Shown in pieces: positions 56,732 to 64,000 of a stretch of 64,000 bases of DNA. The notes below the pieces were generated by a model. That model was not told the origin of the DNA. It made no database searches and saw only the letters and a list, made by a program, of their open reading frames with translations. A program made the translations under genes and the position numbers. This DNA is from Hysterangium stoloniferum (lineage: Eukaryota; Basidiomycota; Agaricomycetes; Hysterangiales; Hysterangiaceae), in the NCBI GenBank assembly GCA_015178975.1, contig WHVD01000173.1, positions 62,001 through 126,000 on the forward strand. The letters run 5' to 3'. Each line of letters starts with the position of its first letter. The stretch's first letter is position 1.

Positions 56732-57547
56732 TGTTAGGGTACATACATGGTGGGTTTCCAGAGAAACCTGCGGGATATCCGGTAGGACTTGGCTTCAGCT
56801 TATAGGCTGCGCCCTCACGAGATCGTGTTGTCCAATTTCAGACAGGTGGACGGGAATTCCAGGGAGTTCAGGCGGGGTTTGTGGGTCGAGGGGTCATAGG
56901 TCGGAGGTCATGGGTTGAGAGGTCATGAGTCGAGATAGGTAAGAGGGAGAGATGCACTGCAGCCCATGGGCTCTGACTAGCGTGAGCAGTGTAATTCAAG
57001 TAGGAGTTTAGAGTGAAAAATGTATTAGATTACTGGGGGGAATCTAAGCTGATTTTCTGACTGGATTGTATGTACAACATCTTCCAGGCTAAATAGACCA
57101 TGGAATGAATTGCATACCAAATCCAGTAATGATGAAACAAAACTAGCAAAACATGAAACAATAATAGTAAACACCAAATTTGGTGTTAGGAACAGAGCGG
57201 AGTCTGAATTGTGACAAATCATAAACCATAATGGGAAATGGAGTGGGAGCGGAGTCTGAATCATGACAGGTCATTTGACTAAAATGGGAATGGGGCTCAG
57301 TTAGAGGGAAGATGGGTTTTCCGACCAGGGTCCAGTGACTGATGCATGGGACGAGGTCAGACATAGACAGGGGTGGAGTCCAGTGGGTATCCGGTGACTG
57401 AAACACAATGTAACGAAGTCAAACGTAGACAAGTCTGATGTACAGAGTCCGGCAGGAATTCTGGTAAACTGACAATTGGTGGGTATAGTAGGGCACGGGT
57501 GCATATAAGTTAGTGCCTGGAGTCTGGCGGGAATTCCGGTCGTAACA
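56732..57547 (-). mobile_element. solo LTR, chromovirus family, duplication GGTGG
   Basis: TGTTAGGGTACAT to GGTCGTAACA, 816 bp, with GGTGG at 56727-56731 and 57548-57552. It inserted into the left inverted repeat of the mariner element, so it is younger than that element. Confidence 0.95.
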
Positions 57548-57805
57548 GGTGGTTAGGTCTATATGTTACATATCTATATGTCCTTGAAATATTATGACAT
57601 AAGGATTAGTCTTTCCCATACTATAAATAAATTAATAATAAAATCACATTGGAAGGGTTTTGTCCCAGTCACATGATTAGCACAAAACCTTATTGATTAT
57701 CTGAAAATAAGGTTTTGTTTAATCATGTGACCTGTCAAAATTAGATATATAGCTGTTCACTTTCTAGTTCAACAACATCCCCACAACTCTACATTCTACA
57801 CCATA

Positions 57806-58796
57806 AAAGCTCTTACTCCTGCTCAGGTTAGCCACATTCTCACTTTGCTCAATAAGGACAAGCTGCTTCTCAGATCTCTGCAATCCCTGGCAGAAGTCTG
57901 TCCACTATATCCAGAATTCACTTTACCCATTGCCCATCACTTGCCAAAGCACCTGGTGGCCATCCATGCAAGCTTTCTCCCTCAGATATTCATTATTCTA
58001 TCCAACAAATCACTTCTCAGAAAGCAAAACATGCCACTGAGGTCACCAAAATTCTTCAAAATATGACTGGAGAGTCCATTTCAGTGAAGACTGTTCATAG
58101 AGCACTCAAGAAAGCTGGAATGAGGGATGTGGTGAAGTGAGAAAGGCCTTTACTCACTAAGAGGCATAGGAAGGCAAGGATGGACTTTGCTCAGGCACAC
58201 AAGGACTGGACTGTGGATGATTGGAAGAGGGTTGTTTGGTCAGATGAGACAAAAATCAATCATTTGGGGTCAGATGGGAGGAAGTGGGTGTGGAAAAGGG
58301 CAGGAGAGGGGCTCAGTGATAGGCTGGTTGAGGGTACAGTCAATTTTGGAGGAGGAAATCTGATGTTGTGGGCTGTATGTTGTGTGAAGGACCAGGATAT
58401 TCCACCAAGATTGATGTATGTTGGCATTCTGGAAGATGAACTTCAAGCAACCATGAAGTATTAGGCAAGAACACAGAAGATGTGGTCTTTCAGCAAGACA
58501 ATGACCCCAAACACAAGAGCAAGAAGGCCACCAATTGGTCTAAAAACAATGGATTTGTGATCATGGTATGGCCACCTCAGTCTGCTGACCTTAATCCAAT
58601 TGAATACCTCTAGTATTACCTCAAAAAGAGGCTGGGAGAGTATGAAGTGGCACCCAAGAGTATTCATGAGTTGTGGGAGAGGGTTCAGACAGTGTGGGAG
58701 AAGATCCCTGCCTCTACTTGTCAGAATTTGATAGAGAGTATGCCTATAATGGTTGAGGCTGTTTTGAAGGCCAAGGGAGGCTATACCAAGTACTAG
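57806..58796 (+). pseudogene. mariner/Tc1 transposase, broken
   Basis: LTPAQVSHIL begins the N-terminal HTH region, then ESISVKTVHRALKKAGM, a TGA near 58139, VVWSDETKINHLGSDGRKW (first catalytic Asp), GGGNLMLWAV, a stop near 58462 with a frame change, DVVFQQDNDPKHKS (second Asp), SADLNPIEYL (Glu) followed by TAG, and LKAKGGYTKY to the final stop at 58796. Spacing fits DD34E. It would cut and paste at TA sites if intact. Confidence 0.88.
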
Positions 58797-59104
58797 ATTG
58801 TTTGATTTGTGTTTTTTTATACCAGGGACAAAACCCTTCCAATGTGATGTTATTAGTGTTTTTTTTATAGCATGGGAAATACTGATGTGTATGTCATAAT
58901 ATTTTAAGGGCAAATACATAGATAACATATAAACCTAACCAACCACCAAATTTCAGGTCTGTATCTACAGTGGTTCTTGAGTTATTCAAGAATATTTGCA
59001 CAACTAAAAATCATTGGAAGCATTTTGTCCCTCACTGTATATGCTAAATATCTTACTGTAGAAAAACAGTAGAAAAATGGAAAAAATATAAAGAACATGA
59101 TACA

Positions 59105-59789
59105 ACGCGATAGTGTTCTGGATGGGTGAATACCCTTCACAGTGCCACTTCCCCTGTTCCTCCCCAACACAGTCCTCTTTCTTTTCTTACTCACCTTTAA
59201 CTCTTCCTGAACCCTCTTGCTAAACTCTTCTTCCCTTCTCTTTCAAGTGGGCTCTTCCTCAGATGTAGGAGCAGGGGACCATGGCCTTTGAGGAGCATTC
59301 CAGTCACCTTCAATGCTACCCAGCCTCCCAATGATGAGGGTAGTGCAGCTGACCTGAAATGTCCTAGACTAGCCCAACCATTCTCAACATGTTCTGTTCA
59401 AGATGTGGTAATTGAGCTGAACACTGTACTCATAGACTCATTTGTGAACAGAGCTCTTGAGATCCTTTTAAAGTGAGGAAGTTTGGGTTTAGTCTGATGA
59501 TCTGTGCTAGTATTGTTGTTGGTGATGGTGAGTAGAGGGAGAGGTGATGGTGGTATGGAGAGAGATAGAGAAAATTTAGTGAACTTACATCCTCTTTTAT
59601 TTATTTAGTTAAAGTTCCAGTTGGTTGTAGGCATGAGGAAGTCAGATTGAATCTTGGGAGGTAGTGAGAGTTGTGAGGTAATAAGGGTCAGTAATGTAAT
59701 GTGAAGTAATAACATGGGAAGGAAAGAAAAGGAATAAAGATGAAATGGGAGGTGTGAATAGGTTAGGTTTTAGGCATGGTATATATTTC
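59105..59789. other. unassigned, gag-like open frame
   Basis: A plus-strand frame at 59288-59476 (DLKCPRLAQPFSTCSVQDVV) is isolated. 59500-59750 is GA-rich and non-coding. Confidence 0.35.
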
Positions 59790-59990
59790 ATTAAATCTCA
59801 TGGAGACTTGTACACTCTAAGGAGAGCTGGAGCATTAAAAAATTGAGAGTGCTCAACCAGGAGTCTTCTTCTGGCCCATACCCTTTCCATTGCACTTGAA
59901 AGAATAGTTGGTTTTGCTGTTTATGGTGTCCTAAAATTGCTTCCACCTCATGTTCTGTAGTAGAATTAAAGGTACTCCTGGCTTCATCTC
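59790..59990 (-). pseudogene. chromodomain of a Ty3/gypsy integrase
   Basis: Minus strand EHEVEAILGHHKQQ, FFQVQWKGYGPEEDSW, then one frame over VEHSQFFNAPALLRVYK and a stop near 59800. This is a chromovirus integrase C-terminus of a different element from that at 147-391. The rest of its pol is not in the neighbourhood on this strand. Confidence 0.8.
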
Positions 59991-60019
59991 AAGTTGACTT
60001 GAAGAATTCTACCAAAATT

Positions 60020-60605
60020 CAGGCTATTTAAATATTCCACAGGATACACCCTGCCTCCATGTCTCCCTCTGAAGTGTCAGCACTGTGGACCCATGACTCT
60101 CCCCAGGGAATTTATTCAGAAACTCAGAATTAATTTCTTCCACCTCTGAATTGGGACACAGTATATATGTAGCAGTCTAAGAAGCTTTCATCTTGCCAAT
60201 GTCTTTGGTCTCCATCTTTGTGGATGTATGGGTATCTCTCAGTGATCAAATCAGAGACATTTGGATCACAGATCATATGGGGGGGATTTCCATTGTATGA
60301 TCTGAGGGCAAATATTTCTCATAGCCTATATCTAAGAGCCACTGAGCAAACTGTTCACTGTCTTGATCATCCTGATCAACCTGCATATTCTTTTTCAAGA
60401 AAAGTGACTTGACATGGCTTCACAGTTCAGATTTTTGAATACATCGTCCAATAATCTGTTCTTTAGAGCCCCATTGTATAAAAGGCGAAGTCTCCTGGAA
60501 GTCACCTCCCCAGGTGACAGGAATCCCTCCAAAGGGGAGAGCCTCTTTATCTAATACATCCCTTAGAGATCTGTCAACTGCCTCACATATGAAATGTGAC
60601 TGCAT
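60020..60605 (-). pseudogene. Pif1-like helicase fragment (Helitron type)
   Basis: 60605-60420 reads FICEAVDRSLRDVLDKEALP, FGGIPVTWGGDFQETSPFIQ and SKEQIIGRCIQKSEL; the GGDF-Q block is helicase motif III. After a short break HVKSLFLKKNMQVDQDDQDS, EQFAQWLL, then further left ILCPNSEVEEINSEFLNKFP and GESWVHSAD. These blocks, in this order, are those of the Pif1 helicase domain that ends fungal Helitron Rep-Hel proteins. Motifs I and II and the Rep part are absent. Host Pif1 is less likely given the context. Confidence 0.75.
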
Positions 60606-61209
60606 TGGAACCTCATCCTAGAGATCAGCTTCACTTGCTCATGAGCTTTGCTTTTTGTGAACCCTTTGTGATGTGGCATGAGAAGTCCTTCTCACAGGAC
60701 AATCTGAAGGTTACTGAAGGAGATATACATATGCACTCAAAATATATCTGTAGAAGGTCTTTAGGTAAAGGTGGAACCACCAGATCTCCTAGGGGGGAGC
60801 ATTTTCAGTTGAAGCAGAAAGAAAAACCACCTTTACACACAATCTTGAAGGGTGAAACAGGAATTTAAGAAAGCTGACTAGCTTTTGGATAGCATGTACC
60901 CTTGAGTGATAGAAAAGGCAGGGGGAAATGTATGTCCCAATGATAATTTATCTTTAGATTGAGCATTAGGCTTAGATTCATGCACACAACTCACTTCTAT
61001 GATTGGCAAAGTTGTTTTTTTTTTTGGTTTTTATCAATAAGGACTAGTGATTTACAGGAGGCAGATTCCATAACAGAGAGACAAGCACATCATAATTGGA
61101 TGAGCAGATGTCACTGCATTTTGTTTTGTTCAGTGGTCTTATTTGTGTTTCCTTCTCTGTAATGGAACAATTGTCACCCCACAAATACTTGCTTGCTATT
61201 GAATTTTTG
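60606..61209. other. unassigned
   Basis: A plus-strand frame 60596-60868 and its opposite strand have no motifs. 61010-61025 is a T run. Probably transposon debris. Confidence 0.35.
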
Positions 61210-61690
61210 AGATATGCTTCTGTTCATTCCCATGTCAGAGACAGGATTCTCACCCTCTACAATGCCCTGTTGTACATGGTCTGACATGAAAGACACTTCT
61301 CCAGACTATAACTCAGATGGCCAGAGACTGCCAGATTATATAGTAATCTTCTTGAAGACCTGGGAAGATCATCTTAATCACTTAGATCGAGAATTACAAG
61401 TGATAATTTCAGCTGGCATTACTCTCTCTCCTAGGAAATGCTATGTAGGTTACAACTCAATTCTCCTCCTCAGGCATCAAGTATCTCAGTTAGGCTTCTT
61501 GACCCATCAAGAGAAGGTATGAGCTATATTGGAACTACCAACCCCAACTCAGATGTCTGAGCTTCAACATTTTCTGGGAATGGTACTGTACTTCTCAGCC
61601 TATATACCTTTTTATTCATGGATTGTATCCCTGCTTTTCTCATTGCTCAAAAAAGGCACACAGTTATCTTGAGAAGCAGACCAAGAATGA
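61210..61690 (+). pseudogene. Ty3/gypsy RT C-terminal remnant
   Basis: Plus strand YIVIFLKTWEDHLNHLDREL, VIISAGITLSPRKCYVGYNS, VSQLGFLTHQEKV, stop, AILELPTPTQMSELQHFLGM and YFSAYIPFYSW. This is the RT thumb and connection region after the catalytic YxDD box, whose position is scrambled (LPDYIVIF). It ends near 61690, where an unrelated reading frame begins. Confidence 0.85.
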
Positions 61691-62041
61691 GCCTTCAAGC
61701 CGATCGCATCTCCACAGATCAGATTACTCCTTTCGTGGAGGAGTACAATACAGATTACCCTTCTTTACCGGTGACTGTAGCAGTCTGGTTAGGTCATTAT
61801 CAGGCCATCTTATCAGCGCAGGACTTATTCACGCGACCAGGAACCCTTGAGGATCTGACCCGCTCGATTCCTGAATGGTCGAGTGAGGTTACTTCTGTTA
61901 TGGAAGGAGGAAGGACGATTTTCAAGCAGGAAGTGTTCTCTTTATTCTTCGAAGCACTCCATGCACACGATGATGTGTTGCAAATCCTTCACATCCTACT
62001 CGGTGGGGATCACATCGTGCCCAAGGTTGACTACCAGTATA

Positions 62042-63636
62042 CAGTGACCCAAAAAAGCATCCAGATGTTTGGTGAAATTGGAAAGATGGGTTTGCAGCTC
62101 CAGAAATAAAATAGATAAAATTCTGAATAAATTAGAGGTAAGAGGTATACATCTGACCTACATGATGACATAAGCATGACATCATAGCTTTCCTTATCAG
62201 GGAAGTAGGAAATGAACAATGGACATGGTGCATCCGGACATTTTTTTTGCTCTGTCAACTGATACATGAAACTCAACTAAGGTTCATATAACTGTGGGAA
62301 TTTCTGGTTAGGTTCAACAATGTCATGTGACCACATGTTTAAATAACACATTTACATGAACCTTTGCCTCAATTCACCCCCCCACCACATGATGAAGAAG
62401 CACTCTACTGAAACAAGGCTCTCTGTCATTTCTCTTCTCCAGGAGGGTCACTCCTGCAGAAAAATTGCTTCTAAACTTCATATTGGGCACTCTACAGTAT
62501 CAGAAATTCACTCCCAACTCCCTGGTCCACTTCCAACACCTTCCAGAGGTTGTCCTCCCAAACTCTCCCCCAGGGATCATCACCACCTGGCTCATTCTAT
62601 CACCTCTGGACAGGTTGATAATGCCTCCCAAGCCAAGTCCCACCTCTCCCTCAATGTCTGCACACAGACAATTAGAAATGCATTGAAGAAAGAGAATTTG
62701 AAGGCTGTGGTGAAGGCCAAAAGACCTCTTCTTGCCTGTTGACACATCAAGACTCGATATGAGTTTGCTATCAAGTACCAGCATTGGACTGAGGAGGACT
62801 GGTTTAGGGTTATCTTCTCAGATGAGACCAAAATCAATCGTTTGGGCTCTGATGGGAGGTTGTGGGTATGGAAAAGACCAGGTTCTGCACTCACTCAGCA
62901 GCATATCAATGGAATTATCATATTTGGAGGGGGGAGTCTAATGTTTTGGGGATGTATGACAGCACATGGTGTGGGGTACATGTGCAAGATAGATGGGAGG
63001 ATGGATGGGGAGATGTACAAGGACATATTGGAGGACTATATCTTCAAAACAGTGGAGTATTATGGGATGGACAGGGAAAGGTTTGTCTTCCAGCAGGACA
63101 ATGACCCTAAACACACTTGCAAGTTGGCCAAGGATTGGTTCAAGGACCATCAGGTGGAGGTTTTAGACTGGCCTGCACAGTCTCCAGACCTGAATCCAAT
63201 AGAACACTTATGGTGGGAGTTGAAGAGAAGGCTTGGAACATACCCTGAGGCACCCAAGAGCATATTGGAGCTCTGGGAGAGAGTGGAGGTGGAATGGGAG
63301 GGTATTCCAAGGGAGAAATGCCTTGAATTGATCAAGAGCATGCCTAGAAGGGTTGCTGAAGTACTAAAGGCCAAGGGGGGGTACACTAAATACTGAAACT
63401 GGTAAAAACTAGTAATTAATTACAAGAGCAAAAAAAGTGTCCAGATGCACCATGTCCATTATTAATTTCCTACTTTCCTGATAAGGAAAGCTATGATGTC
63501 ATGCTTATGTCATCATGTAGGTCGGATGTATACCTCTTACCTCTGATTTATTCAGAATTTTATCTATTTTATTTCTGGAGCTGTAAACCCATCTTTCCAA
63601 TTTCACCAAACATCCGGACGCTTTTTTGGGTCACTG
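62042..63636 (+). mobile_element. Tc1-like transposon, nearly intact
   Basis: CAGTGACCCAAAAAAGC at the left and its inverse at 63636, each bordered by TA (62040-62041, 63637-63638). The terminal inverted repeats run for about 230 bp (62042-62270 and 63410-63636) with few differences. Total 1595 bp with one transposase gene. A truncated relative lies at 31861-32771. Confidence 0.93.
62356..63396 (+). pseudogene. Tc1-like transposase, one stop codon
   Basis: One frame of 346 codons from 62356 to TGA at 63396, broken only by a TGA at codon 129 (62740-62742). The N-terminal part has paired HTH motifs (STETRLSVISLLQEGHS, IASKLHIGHSTVSEIH). The catalytic triad is complete: Asp156 in FSDETKIN, Asp248 in FQQDNDPKH, Glu283 in DLNPIEHLW, which is DD34E. 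It ends LKAKGGYTKY. It would bind the inverted repeats and move the element to TA sites. An internal start after codon 129 would lack the DNA-binding half. Confidence 0.92.
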
Positions 63637-64000
63637 TATGTCATCTGAATGTTGGAGGAATCTCTTAATGAAGTCACACAAAATGCATCGTTCGTGTACT
63701 TTACTCTAAGAGGCCAGTTGAAGCGAAATCAGAGGAGACTCAATAAAATGGTTTTGGAAGTGCTTCACCCTTATAATAACTCAATTCAAGTGCCTGATTC
63801 GCCCATCTGCATGACTAGTTTGTGTGTTCGCAACCTAAATGGGTCTCCTGGTACTCATTTCCTCCATTCACTCAATCGTCCTGTTATTTTGCAAGACTTC
63901 CCATTGGATATGAGGATGCAAGTTTCAGACCATCCTCAAGGTTAGTATTGATATGTACCTTCCCTCATTCTGTGAAAAATTATTTATGCTTTATTTTTCA

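Larger units (their letters stand above)
56566..59104 (+). mobile_element. mariner/Tc1-type transposon with long inverted repeats
   Basis: CAGTGAGGGACAAAACCCTTCC at about 56634 and its inverse at 59038-59017, with TA on the outer side, are the classic ends. A second inner copy of the GGGACAAAACCCTTCC motif lies near 57655 and 58820. The inverted repeat continues outward on both sides to about 56566 and 59104 (TTCTTTATATTTTTTCC / GGAAAAAATATAAAGAA). Solo LTR 56732-57547 sits in the left repeat. The transposase is broken. Confidence 0.8.
61690..63945 (+). pseudogene. unidentified gene interrupted by a Tc1 element
   Basis: 61691-62041 is open (MSLQADRISTDQITPFVEEY, VAVWLGHYQAILSAQDLFTR, VFSLFFEALHAHDDVLQILH). 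After the transposon the same frame continues at 63639-63945 (NEVTQNASFVYFTLRGQLKR, MTSLCVRNLNGSPGTHFLHS) to a GTTAGT donor. With one TA removed, the two halves are in the same frame with only a TGA four codons after the junction. No family was recognised. The 3' part lies at the window edge. Confidence 0.5.

Overview
The window looks like repeat-saturated nuclear DNA of a basidiomycete fungus, most likely an agaricomycete. Evidence: short GT-AG introns of about 50-60 bp, a fungal DUF6534-type membrane protein gene, fragments of VPS15 and of the sulfite reductase flavoprotein (MET10-like), a small secreted cysteine-rich protein, and many Ty3/gypsy, Ty1/copia and Tc1/mariner elements. All family names are recognised from memory of sequence motifs; no database search was possible.

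1-16687 is a nest of retrotransposons on the minus strand. A copia element (initiator-tRNA type primer site at 16675-16687, gag, protease, integrase, a scrap of reverse transcriptase at 8905-8945) is cut by a Ty3/gypsy chromovirus (5' LTR 8176-8903, then gag, protease, RT, RNase H, integrase and chromodomain down to about position 147). The chromovirus carries two later insertions: a solo LTR at 4312-5777 with target duplication CCAAG, and an LTR-like block at about 392-2006. The copia element carries solo LTRs at 9982-10856 and 15490-16294, and an unclassified insertion at about 11060-14480 that itself contains a small LTR element (11395-13456, duplication CATAT). That small element holds a piece of a host-type gene, antisense and with its introns.

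16688-31300 mixes decayed host-like sequence and repeats: a clean small secreted-protein gene (20151-20570), a tRNA-like gene (21006-21076), copia LTR and leader pieces, a gag-like zinc-knuckle reading frame (25577-28524 minus), an LTR (28612-28976) and, behind it, a broken SUN-domain gene (29506-30511).

31500-33540 is an LTR fragment split by another LTR, which is split by a Tc1 remnant that has folded back on itself. 33780-45960 is the most host-like part: a DUF6534 membrane protein gene, a VPS15 fragment with exon-intron structure kept, a MET10-like pseudogene and an unidentified gene remnant, separated by repeats.

46000-64000 returns to repeats: Ty3 fragments, solo LTRs with clear target duplications, minisatellites, a copia LTR flanked by two outward-facing primer sites (53186-53397), a frameshifted DUF7082-type gene (53392-55047), a mariner relic with very long inverted repeats (56566-59104), a Pif1/Helitron-type helicase relic, and a nearly intact Tc1 element (62042-63636) inside an unidentified gene. 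Most coding sequence here is dead. The best candidates for working genes are the secreted protein at 20151 and the DUF6534 protein at 33965-35515.
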